Shown here in pieces: positions 11,026 through 21,508 of a stretch of DNA of 64,000 nt (within the stretch, counting starts at the first letter, position 1; every line of letters begins with the position of its first letter). The position numbers and the translations under genes were made by a program. The notes below the pieces were generated by a model. The model made no database searches. It saw nothing but the letters and a program-made list of their open reading frames with translations, and was not told the DNA's origin. This stretch comes from Uranotaenia lowii (lineage: Eukaryota > Arthropoda > Insecta > Diptera > Culicidae), in assembly GCF_029784155.1 (NCBI RefSeq), contig NC_073692.1:434783228-434847227 (forward strand), given 5' to 3'.

Positions 11026-12094
11026 GTAAGTCGCTTTTTACGTATTTCTTTACGGGGGGTAAGCTAAATGGGTAATTTATGAATTTTGCAATCAATCACT
11101 GAGATTGCACTGGATATATGTTTGCGAATATTTACATTATTGATTGTGGCATTAGACCACATGTGAGCCCGAAACATCCTTCTACGCGAAGTGAAGAATA
11201 AAAAGTCACATATCAGTTATGATCCTACTTAGAAGGTTGAAAATCATCAAGCAATGAAATCATCATCGAGACATTCGATAACTGATAGTCTGCGTCCTTC
11301 TTTACCACATCTTGTTTTGCAAAAGTGTTCCAAATACGGAAGCGTCGTTGTCATGCATGATTGTTTATTTGATTGGTTTGAGAAGGAAAAATTTAATGCT
11401 TTGATTTTTTGGCTCTGAATGTATTCAAGAATGGCTCAGTGAAAATGATTGATTTTCTCCTTTTTGGCAAAAGAGTTAATCTATCTTAAAACTCTGATTA
11501 AAGCTTAAATTCATTCAAATTTATTTAATAACTCTATTAACTCTCAAAATTTTCCGATTTGGAAAACATGAAAAACAGATAGTTACATGTTTTTCTCTTC
11601 ATGAATAATTACAGATCATCGAAAGCAGATTTTAAAGATCGAAAGTAGAATAAATATTTGCATCATAATAATTAGTAAATAATATTCAGATATTAGACTA
11701 AGAATGAAAATTAGAAAAAATCAATAGAAATACATTCGAATTTCATAGATATGTCTACAGATATAAGAGTTCAGGAGTAAAATTCGAATCCTTAAAATTG
11801 GATTAAATTCAGTACCTATCACAATTCTGTGTCTCAAATTAAAACCACCATTTCAAATCCAAATTTGAGAAACAGATAACAAATGAATTTCAATTGCAAA
11901 ATTAAGAAACAAAATAGTAATCAGGGCCAAAATCGGAATTGCAAAATTTATAATTTAAATCCAAATGTTTCATTTCAATTTCATATTTTCAAAAGAAATA
12001 GTTTTCATGAAATGAGTTTGAAATTCAAAAAATAATGCGTATTATTTACAATTTTTTTTATAAAGAATAAGATTCGCATCAAATCAAATTTTAC
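11026..12094. other. AT-rich intergenic or intronic sequence
   Basis: Sequence downstream of the candidate donor. 11460-12090 is very AT-rich with degenerate AAATTC-type words. No gene is seen. Confidence 0.35.
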
Positions 12095-12162
12095 ATAAAT
12101 AACAGAACGAGGAAGAATGACCTTAATGGGTTAATTTCTTTAAAAAAAAATAAATAACAGAA
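12095..12162 (+). mobile_element. Tiny retroposon, copy 1 (42 bp plus 13-bp target duplications)
   Basis: The insert 12108-12149 begins CGAGGAAGAATGACC and ends in an A run. It is flanked by the perfect direct repeat ATAAATAACAGAA at 12095-12107 and 12150-12162. The same core, with the same 5' boundary to within three bases, occurs at 28043-28096 and, inverted, at 49940-49994, each with its own different target duplication. An A-rich tail plus target duplications of 11-13 bp indicate target-primed reverse transcription. It has no coding capacity and no visible pol III boxes. Confidence 0.8.
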
Positions 12163-15100
12163 ACTTTTGTCAAATAAATCTTCTTTTTGTGGCAAAATGT
12201 TCAAATCACAGAATAATTATTCTGAAAGAAGCTAAAAAACTATATTCATAACTAGGGAATCACTCAATGAAATACGAAATTCAACTATGAGTGTGTTTTT
12301 ATGATCGAAAATTATTTGAGATTGATCAATTAGAAAATGACATGCTGAATTCCGGTTATTTGTATATTTTTTCTACTTACATAAGTAGAGGATAACTTTA
12401 CAATAAAAATAGAAATATCAATAATGATCAAAATGCTAGAAAAATCTTGATATTTTCCTTTGAACAATTTCAAACAAATTAGAAGAAAACTTAGGTAATT
12501 TTCTATAATCCATGTTTTAACATATTCTTTTTTCGGTCACTTTAGTAGCGTCTGTATCTTATTTCCAATTATGATGAAATTGCTATACCAAATAGTTTCC
12601 TTATTCCGTTTTTGATTGCAAAAGTGTTGAATTCCTTGAAATTCAACAAACACATACCAATTTTCCCATTTGAGTCCGGTGTACTGTCTTTTGTAGAGCG
12701 CATCGTTCGATTAAAAATATTTCCAGCTTAATACCTTTCCAATACAATTCCTTGAAAATTTGGCACCGCTGCGACAGGATGCCAGCAAAGCGCATAAAAA
12801 CGCAACGGAAACAACAAACGAACGTGGAGAGCAGCAGCACCCATCAAAGCAGGCGAAAGAACAATAAACATCAATTATGCTTCCATGTACATTTTTATCG
12901 GCGCCATATTTTATGGGAAATAATATAAGCGGGATCGCGGCGTTGATTTGCGCTCGGTTTGCTACGATCTCTCTCCTTTTTTTGGCTTTTTGGCGCTCTG
13001 TTCTGTTCTGAACTGTTTGGGTGCTACTGATTGAGCGAGAATGAAAATAACCTTCGCGGAGTGGGGGGATTGTTTTGTTTTCCAGATGGAGTAATGAAAG
13101 GGAAAGTTGCAGCGTTCTGTGGGGTGGAAAGGGTGAAAACAATTTTCGGTACTAATATTGCTTTATTGTCCGTAATTTCGTCATTAAATGAACGCTGCCT
13201 GGCAGTTTTTTCCTTCCTCTCTCCTTTCGATATCACCAACGGGTGGGGACTGCGCTACATATAATAGCATAAGTCGATTAGGGAATTACTAGTAGCACAT
13301 ACGACAACCAGAAGATTGTGGCCCCCGTAAATAGGTGCTAAATGTGGTAGAAATATTGCTTGCCCGTAGTCTATTACTCGTGGCTTAAGTATGTGCAATG
13401 AATATGTTGAATGGCCCATTTAGAAGTCTTAATCATCTTTCTGTCAACATTTTTGCTTATACATATCTGAGTTTTTACGAAGTCTTTTGAAAGTTGTTCT
13501 AAGGGAAACCCCTGAAACATTACTAAACAAGTGGCTTTTGGTTGAAGATTAAGAAATTTAAATCGAGATCACACAAACTGACAAACTTAATGAATAATAT
13601 CTTTCTTTCTTTAAAAATAGCCTAGCCCATTAAACTCACAAGTGAACCATTCTGAGCCGGCAATGTTGAAAACTCATAAGTTCGTGAGATTTGAACTGTT
13701 ATAGGTTGCCTTCAGCCATCCGATAGCAAAAGTTTTTAGCATCCCAATGAACTCATTTAACAGTGAAAATGCGATACTACGCTAGAGTTTTTACGATTTC
13801 AAATGGGCATATGCGAAGTGATACAGCGCCAGAACTAGAAAATACCATCCTCACATCGCGCTCACACAAATTGGGAGCACACATTTTGATAGCAGTTTCA
13901 TATCTGGTGACAGGCTTTATTTCCATGTGACTTTGCCACGGTGTTGGAGCCGCCACCGCCACAATAACAAACAAGATTTACATTCCCTGCGGTGACGCGT
14001 TGCTGGGTTCAAACAACACATGATATTGTGCCTATGTATGAATGTGGTTATGATGCAAGCCCCGAGTGGAGCCTGTGTGGCATTATCACGATGTTCTTTG
14101 GCCCCTATCTGTAGGTGAAAGTACAGTTCTATGTTGTTAGGTCGAAGTCGAAGAGAAGAGAAGAGTTTGAAGTAGCCGTAAAGCCATTATTTGTTTTACA
14201 ATTAAAACTAGTTAATTGTGTAGGGGGCATTAAAATAGCTTAGTGCTTGTTTTTTTAGCAACCATTACTAGAATAACTTGTTTGTCTACCAAATTTTGAG
14301 TCCGTTTGATAAAAAAGCCTAAATAACAGTTAAAGTACTTTTACTGGACTATGTATAAGGAGAATTATCCCTTATGAGGAGTGTATTCGAAAAAAAAATG
14401 CAACACTTTGATTTTCAAATAACTTTTGTATGCATGGATGGACATTGATGAAATTTTCAGTGAAGCCTCCTATAATGTGTACGTGTATAAAATTTGGTGA
14501 CAATCTGTCAAGTGGTTTTTGAGATAGCATTCAATACTGAAGTTCATCGATGAAATTATTTGGGTAGAATCGAGAAAACCCCAGAAAATTTACAAAGGGA
14601 GACACAACAACAGCTGTAAATCAACAATTCAAAAAGTTCACATTACAAATCGTTGAAGAATTCCTAGAGAATCCAATAGTGAGCTAAAATTTGAATAAAA
14701 GTGAAGATGATTTATTCCATTAAGTGAGAGGAATGTGAGAAGTTTTTTCAAGCTCGAACCGAAAACATAAACAGAGGAAGTGGTAAAAAAGTGTAATTTT
14801 TCTGACTGGTGTGATTAGCTGGCTTAAAAACAGGTAAAACCAACAGAATACGGTGGTCGAACTGTGCGCAAAATATTTGACCTGCTTGTTGGAAAATATT
14901 TGGAAAAAAATTGTTATGGACAGCAAAACGAACATTTAAGCGGTGTTCTGGCAGGATTCCAACCAGAAACTTTTCGTTGACAAGTCTCGTCTGTATTTCC
15001 CGGAGATAAACAAGGAGAAAAAATTGAAAAAAATTTCTAGTACTTGAAAAAGCTTGCAATCTGTGGAAACTGCAAATAACTCAATCTTTCATAACGATTG

Positions 15101-15374
15101 ACACGATAAATAGCTGAAAAAACAAAGAATTCTGCCTCAAATGCGATCATTTACTCTGGAAAGCACTTCAATAGGTCCCACAAAGTTCATACTCTTAAAC
15201 AGAGATCTAGAATCGTGCCATTAAGCAAAAACGATGGTGGAGTGATAAAAAGTCAAATATGAGGGGGGGGGGACGGTGAAATTGGCTAAATTTGTTATAA
15301 CTTCGACCGATTTTCAAATTATAATTAAATTTGAAGTTCAAACTTCAGGAAACAGAAAAGACTATAATCGAAAC
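12163..15374. other. Unique intergenic sequence
   Basis: 12640-13270 and 13800-14120 are GC-richer unique blocks that could be conserved non-coding DNA; their open frames show no domain. Near 14385 the words TTCGAAAAAAAAATGCAACAC resemble ends of small mosquito DNA elements, but no partner inverted repeat was found. Nothing else is supported. Confidence 0.35.
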
Positions 15375-15413
15375 AAAAAAAAACAGAAAAAGAAAAAGAA
15401 AAAGAAAAAAAAG
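15375..15413 (+). repeat. Purine tract with AAAAAG hexamers
   Basis: Several tandem AAAAAG units preceded and followed by A runs, lying about 60 bases before the short 9-bp satellite. Confidence 0.8.
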
Positions 15414-15470
15414 CCTTGGTTTGAAAAAAAAGGTAAACAGTATGCATAATAGAAAGCGTACATGGTGCCC

Positions 15471-15838
15471 AATTTTGTCATTTTTGTCATTTTTGTCGGG
15501 TGTCATTTTTGTCATTTTTGTCATTTTTGTCATTTTTGTCATTTTTGTCATTTTTGTCATTTTTGTCATTTTTGTCATTTTTGTCATTTTTGTTATTTTT
15601 GTTATTTTTGTTATTTTTGTCATTTTTGTCATTTTTGTCATTTTTGTCATTTTTGTCATTTTTGTCATTTTTGTCATTTTTGTCATTTTTGTCATTTTTG
15701 TCATTTTTGTCATTTTTGTCATTTTTGTCATTTTTGTCATTTTTGTCATTTTTGTCATTTTTGTCATTTTTGTCATTTTTGTCATTTTTGTCATTTTTGT
15801 CATTTTAGTCATTTTTGTCATTTTTGTCATTTTTGTCT
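15471..15838 (+). repeat. Short array of 9-bp satellite TTTTTGTCA (about 40 units)
   Basis: Nearly perfect tandem copies of TTTTTGTCA on the plus strand. Interruptions are a GGGTG insertion near 15499, three adjacent units with GTT instead of GTC near 15590-15620, and one TTTTAGTCA near 15805. It is the same unit and orientation as the large array at 33926-44695. The long open frames across it (repeats of FVI, CHF, SFL or, on the other strand, MTK) are translation artefacts. Confidence 0.98.
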
Positions 15839-15844
15839 CGATGT

Positions 15845-16430
15845 GATGATGTTAGAAATTCAGTTATCCCAGGCCAGTTATTGCAGTTATTATTGAACTT
15901 TTTGATATACATAACTGATGTTAACTGTACCGAACTTTACCAAGACTATCGAGGAACCAGAAATGTTGAACAAGCCAACATTCCAACAGTTGTAATGGAG
16001 CATATAGAGATGCACTCTGAACAGTACAAAATGAAATGAAAAAAGTAGGTAAAAAACCAACCTGTACAAATTTCCCGAAACTGACACCACGCGAGGCGAG
16101 CGAGAAACACCCTCGTGGTAATGATTTTATCAGTATGACATATTTGGCGAAACAAAAAAAAAACTTTCCCATGTTCACAAAACTGTAAATTTTCGTATCC
16201 TTTGGCATGTGTTTGGCTGACTGGTTGGCTGGGTGTGATTAAGCGTGCCGGAATAAAAAGCCCAGTACACTTCAGCAGGTAAGTAGCTTCAGGTGCATCA
16301 CAGACTGACTCTTATAAAGAGACATTGCAATGCTGCTATCAGACCAGAACTTTATCAAACCAGGTTATTTAAAAAAAAACTTGTGTGAATAATAATTTTC
16401 AATTCGGTTCGGTTCAATTTGGTGTTTAAA
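15845..16430. other. Unique intergenic sequence
   Basis: Flank between the small satellite and the second RTE-like element. Nothing was recognised. Confidence 0.35.
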
Positions 16431-16459
16431 TTCATAATGATGATTGGAGCCGAAAATGG

Positions 16460-17170
16460 AGAAGGAGCCTTCTTGATGTCCGCAACAAGCGAAGCGCAGA
16501 CATTGCATCTGACCATCACCTCGTCCTTGGCGAGATACGACTGAGAGTTGCACGTGTCCAACGGCGCGAGGAGAAAGTCGGGTGTCGATACGACGTCCGC
16601 CGGTTGGAGAATCCAGAGGTGAAAAGGGCATACGTTGAACAGCTAGAATCCCGAGCCTCGGAGCTGCCGACAGACGGAACAGTCGAAGAACAGTGGTGTG
16701 GAATCAAGAATTCCTTTATCACGACGAGCCATGGTACTCTCGGTAAAGTTTGTGGAAGAAGGAGTGAATGGATGTCGGATGAAACTTGGAGGATGGTCGA
16801 TGATCGGAGAAAGGCGAAAGTCGGAATTGAGCAGGCATGTACCGGGTCAGCCAAAGCAGCCGCCCGCTTACGATATACGGAGCTGGAAAAGACAGTTAAA
16901 CGAGCTTGTAGACGAGACAAGAGAGCCTGGACAAACTCCCTAGCCGAAGAGGGAGAAAGAGCCGCCGCCAATGGAGATATCCGATTACTTTATGACATTT
17001 CTCGCCGCCTCAGTGGTGCAAGGACTAATGCAAGAATGCCGCTAAAAGACCGAGCAGGTTAGTTATTGACCGATCGAACAGATCAGCTCAAACGATGGAC
17101 TGAGCACTTCGAACAACTCTTCCGAGTCACGAATAGCGATGGCCAACAGAATCTGCAGCTCGAAGCGCAG
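16460..17170 (+). pseudogene. End of endonuclease domain and linker of RTE-like element
   Basis: In one frame this stretch encodes the SDHH end of the endonuclease fold, then a basic linker (for example WMSDETWRMVDDRRKAK near 16770 and RACRRDKRAWTNSLAEEGE near 16905) common in this type of element. An internal TAG at 17060-17062 is followed in the same frame by LKRWTEHFEQLFRV, a segment that normally precedes the reverse transcriptase. It reads onto the RT domain after a frameshift near 17168. Confidence 0.75.
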
Positions 17171-17173
17171 TAA

Positions 17174-18741
17174 GTCGCATAAATGGCGTCAACTCGGAAG
17201 CGCCTTCGCTGGCTGAAATAGAAGCGACAATCAAAAACATGAAATCCAACAAAGCACCTGGGATCGATTGCATCCCTGCTGAAATGCTGAAAGCCGACCC
17301 TGCCCTATCAGCACAAATGTTGCACCGTCTTTTCGCTGACATCTGGGATACTGCAACATTCCCGGCCGACTGGATGCAGGGTATCCTCGTAAAGGTCCCG
17401 AAGAAAGGAGACCTGACAGAGTGCGGCAACTGGCGAGGCATAACGTTGATCTGTACAACCCTCAAAGTACTCTGCAAAGTAATTCTGAACAGGATCCAGG
17501 AGAAAATAGACGCTACACTCCGACGGCAACAAGCTGGATTCCGATCTCGACGATCATGTGTGGACCACATCACAACGCTACGAATAATACTGGAACAAAT
17601 CAACGAATTCCAGGACTCTCTTCTGCTGGTGTTCGTTGATTTCGAAAAAGCATTCGACCGACTTAACCATGAAAACATCTGGGCGGCTCTAAGGCGACGA
17701 GGGGTCCCAGAGAAACTAGTCCATCTCATCGAAGCACAATACGAGGCATTTTCGTGCAAGGTCTTGCACGATGGTGTCTTGTCCGAACCAATCCCGGTAA
17801 CTGCTGGAGTGAGACAAGGATGTATTCTATCACCGCTACTTTTTCTAATCGTAATGGATGAGATTCTGATTGGATCGATTGACTGTGCACCGAACCGAGG
17901 ATTGCCGTGGAATCCTTCAACAATGGAGCAACTGAACGACCTTGACCTGGCTGACGATATTGTTTTGCTCGCCCAAACACAACCAGATATGCAGAGCAAA
18001 CTCGACGACCTCACCGAAAGTTCCAAGGCAGCAGGTCTCAAAGTCAATGTCGGAAAGACCAAGTCGATGGAGATCAACACAGGAGATCCCTCCTGTTTCC
18101 TGGTAGCTGGGCAACAAGTTGAGAAAGTGGAGTGCTTCCAGTATCTTGGTAGCCAGATTACGCCTGATGGTGGTACCAGAAAAGACATCGAAACACGGAT
18201 CAGAAAGGCCCGATTTGCGTTTGCGAGTCTCCGAAACATCTGGCGGTCACGCCAGATCTCTCTACGAACAAAAATCTGAATCTTCAACTCAAACGTCAAA
18301 TCCGTATTGCTGTACGGGTGCGAAACTTGGTGCACATATGCGGTAACGACGCGAAAACTGCAAGTATTTGTAAACCGCTGCCTGCGGAATATCATCCGCG
18401 CTTGGTGGCCTGGCAACTGGATCTCGAATGAGGAACTACATCGCCGGTGTCATCAAAAGGCGCTAGAAATCGAGATTCGGGAACGTAAGTGGAGATGGAT
18501 TGGGCACACGCTGCGAAGAGATGAAAACGAGATTTGCAGAGAGGCGCTAGATTGGAATCCAGAGGGTCATCGAAGAAGAGGCAGACCCAGAAATTCGTGG
18601 CGGCGAAGCCTAGCCGCTGAAATCCGAACTGTCGACGAGAATCTTGACTGGGACCAGGTGAAGACGCTGGCTCCGGATCGTCAACAGTGGAGGTCTTTTA
18701 CCACGGCCCTATGCACCGGAGGATCGGCGCGGGACCATTAA
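17174..18741 (+). pseudogene. Reverse transcriptase and C-terminal domain of RTE-like element
   Basis: From SLAEIEATIKNMKSNKAPGI the frame is open through VPKKGDLTECGNWRGIT, QQAGFRSRRSCVDHI, motif A LLVFVDFEKAFDRLNHENI (about 17623-17680), motif B VRQGCILSPLLFLIVMDEIL and motif C DLADDIVLLAQ (about 17943-17975), so the catalytic Asp residues are present. One in-frame TGA at 18277-18279 (after SLRTKI) separates this from a tail in the same frame. The tail begins near LLYGCETW and ends at 18741, with RKWRWIGHTLRR and HRRRGRPRNSWRR, a basic segment typical of the 3' part of these proteins. A single nonsense mutation in about 520 codons suggests a younger copy than the others here. Confidence 0.85.
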
Positions 18742-18751
18742 GTAAGTAAGT
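18738..18751 (+). repeat. TAAG short tandem tail of the RTE-like element
   Basis: TTAAGTAAGTAAGTA directly follows the stop codon of the C-terminal domain and ends the element. Confidence 0.7.
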
Positions 18752-18755
18752 ATTG

Positions 18756-20339
18756 GATGTATTGAAAAAGTAAAGCTGAGTAGGCTTTGTTCCATCCATA
18801 TATAAATTATTCAATCAAAGTTAGCGAAGGCGAAATATTTTTAGAGTTGCAAATTACGCCTGAAACCTATCCCAATTTGATTAAGATTGGGTCCCTAGAG
18901 TACGATACAATTATCATTTTGTGTGCTGTTGGTGCGTGACCATTTCGAATTTTTTATGTAAACACTGAAAGAAATATAATAATTCAAATAAAATTGTGGC
19001 TGTCAGTAAAGTGAAAACATTTTATTTTTAAAAAATTAGTATGAAATTTTAAATATGTTACTGAACGGCCTTAAACTGTTCAAGATCCAGGAAGTCCGAT
19101 GGACACGCTCTCATGTAAAACCAAAAGCAAACGCAAGTCAAATTTCCGGTGAAGGAAAAGCTCTGGAGAAAACCACACACTCTCGGTCGTCGGTGGTGTT
19201 TATGAATATTTGCAAAAACAAATAAAAATGAAGACTAACAACTCTGTTCCAGTCAAATATGAACATACACACAGACAAACATCAAGGGCGCCCACCATGT
19301 TTTTGGGGTGTGATTTGATATTTATTTTACCGAGCCCTTTCGTGTTCTGCCCTGTTTGTGTGGTAAATGTTTTCCACCTTGAACGGTGAAAGGTGGGCAG
19401 ACAGAGAAAGTGTGAAGGTGAAATCAAAAGCGGGAGAAGGGGCACTGAAACTACCATAAAACATTATCATAATAATTTTATCACAAAATGATGTTTTCGC
19501 CGGCGGCGTCAGCAGCGTGTTTTTATAGTTGTGTTTGTTTTTCTTACTCAAGAACCATTGCTCGGTTGCTGTTCGTTGGAAGCGATTGTCAAAAGTATTG
19601 CCTATTTCGGGAAATGAGTACGCCTTGAGCAAGCATATCCCCACAAGAAGTTAGAGTTGAATTATGTCAAAATGTTAGTTTGCACTGCTGATTGAGCGCC
19701 TACTGGGTCTTTGCTCATAAAATTAATGGATGATTTTGCCATACAGCTTCATAATTATAATTTCTACATTTGTTTGTTTCTTTTAAATTGAAAAAAATGT
19801 TTAATATCCAAATGAATCTAAATCACAGAAATATCTTTTTAAAGTTCTCCAGAGACTGGCGAACTTAAACATAGAAAATCGCCCAACATAAAGCATCAGT
19901 AATCGAAAATGTCAACTCATTTGACTAACACGAGCTGTATTTAAATTTATTGTGCTTTATGTGAATTTATGTTGCTTTTGCTGTACAATACACTCTAGGT
20001 TGCTGTTAATGCTCCAAGGGACACGACGAGTAAATTCATGTTCTGGTGAGGTGAAAATCAGTGGTGTGACCATGGAGTTAGGGAAATCTCAAGGGGAATG
20101 GAACTTACAAATAAACAGAGAGAATAGCATTGTTTCCCGAGTGAAAGAATGTACTGATTTACAAAATATTTTTTTTCAAACTTAAGAAATCAAGATATGA
20201 CTCTAGTATTGTACTTCATCAACTTCTAAAATTCTATCCCTTAATTTATAATTAATGTTCAACAAAATATTTGTTTCGTGTTTGAATTTTCCATAAATTT
20301 GCTAATTTATCAATTTCATTTCAAAATTCAGCAGCTTAA
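18756..20339. other. Unique intergenic sequence
   Basis: Mostly AT-rich; 19080-19640 is GC-richer and unique, without a recognisable protein. No element boundaries were found. Confidence 0.35.
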
Positions 20340-21227
20340 AGCAAACTCCTTATCAGGATCAGCTCGGAATTTTCTGCTGCCTCAACTTCGAATCAGCCCC
20401 GAGGGTGTGTTTCCATTGACTTCCGGAAATCGATTGCATCTCATTTGTCTTCAGCCCATTCAAATTCGGCTCCAGATTCGAATCGAAATGTTTCGATTGG
20501 AGCAAGGCCAACACCTGGAAGGAAGATCCGAGACAGGCTTTCGCTTTTTTTCCTGTGCTTCTCTTGCTGTTAATCTTAGTTGATGTAAATTTTATCTGTT
20601 ATTTAAAGCTTCCAATGTGCCTGAGGCGACGACCGACGGTTCTTTGGAATGGTCCAAGAAAACGAACCAGATCCCGACCGACCAAGAGCAACGACGGACG
20701 TTGGGTGTTAATAAAGACTGACGAGCCCGCTATTATCTAGATCCTGGAATCCAAAGAAGATGGTTCAAGATCAGATTTTCACGTCAGCTAGACTGAAAAA
20801 GCGAGTGGCGACAATAATGGGGAGGACAGAAATCCCCGACATGGCGCGACACTAGTTTTAATCTCTATCGTGTCATCAGGAAGAGAGTCGCGCTCCACGG
20901 CGAAAACTTTGTCTAAAGATAAAGGAAACGTGTTAAGGAAAAAATACAAGCAACATGAAAAGCATAAAACTTAGCCCGGAACACGGAAAAGGACGAGCCA
21001 TCGAAATTTGTAGACCATACCAAAGTGTATACGAAAAAAAACCAACAACAAAAGAAGCACGGAAAGGAAACGCTACACAAAACGGGTCTCCGATCAAAAC
21101 TGTCAATCTCATTGAAAATCGATCAAAGGCGGGCAAGACAATTTTGATTGATGGCATCCGATGTTGGGGAATGCTTCATAAATATCCGAAGGACGATGAA
21201 ATCCACCAAAAAAAATGTCTTTATTGA
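20340..21227 (+). other. GC-richer block with short basic open frames, unassigned
   Basis: 20340-20930 stands out by composition and contains short frames with Arg-rich text. A separate 90-residue frame at 20955-21227 starts with ATG and is lysine-rich (23 basic residues by eye), but neither has a domain I recognise. AATAAA occurs at about 20710. The block could be an exon, an old processed sequence or part of an unrecognised repeat. Confidence 0.25.
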
Positions 21228-21454
21228 AAGATTTTTTTTAATCTTGATATCAGAATGGATAATGATCACACCTCAACAGGATTAGCAGATATCAAGTTGA
21301 TTAGAATAAAATGTATTTCTGCTGATTATATTTCAATACATTGACACTTGAAACAAAAAATCATTTCACGCAGAGTCAATTGTTAGGAAAATTTTGGATC
21401 CATCACTAAAAACTTGTTGAAATTTCGAGCAGGATAAACATAAAAACAGACTTT

Positions 21455-21508
21455 CAGTAGGCGTTAATTTGTTTGAAGCAAACAAGTTTTTTCCTGCGCC
21501 TACTGATC
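21455..21508. repeat. Short imperfect hairpin
   Basis: CAGTAGGCG and TTTGTTTG on the left pair with CAAACAA and CGCCTACTG on the right, with a three-base apex and an asymmetric bulge. It may be a worn MITE end. No function can be assigned. Confidence 0.5.

Larger units (their letters stand above)
16440..18755 (+). mobile_element. Non-LTR retrotransposon, RTE-like, 5'-truncated but well preserved
   Basis: The copy begins inside the endonuclease domain: a frame from about 16460 reads RRSLLDVRNKRSADIASDHH, whose SDHH is the last catalytic motif. It continues through a linker, a full reverse transcriptase and a C-terminal tail. Lesions are few: TAG at 17060-17062, a frameshift with TAA near 17170, and TGA at 18277-18279. 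The 3' end carries short TAAG tandem units (18738-18751), the tail type expected for RTE-group elements. A possible 6-base target duplication, ATTGGA, is seen at 16443 and 18752; this is weak. The truncated 5' end is normal for target-primed insertion. The clade name is from recall of similar proteins. Confidence 0.85.

Noticed and set aside
14385..14410. Left end of a Tc1-like element (TTCGAAAAAAAAATGCAACAC)
   Set aside because: No matching inverted end or transposase could be found nearby.
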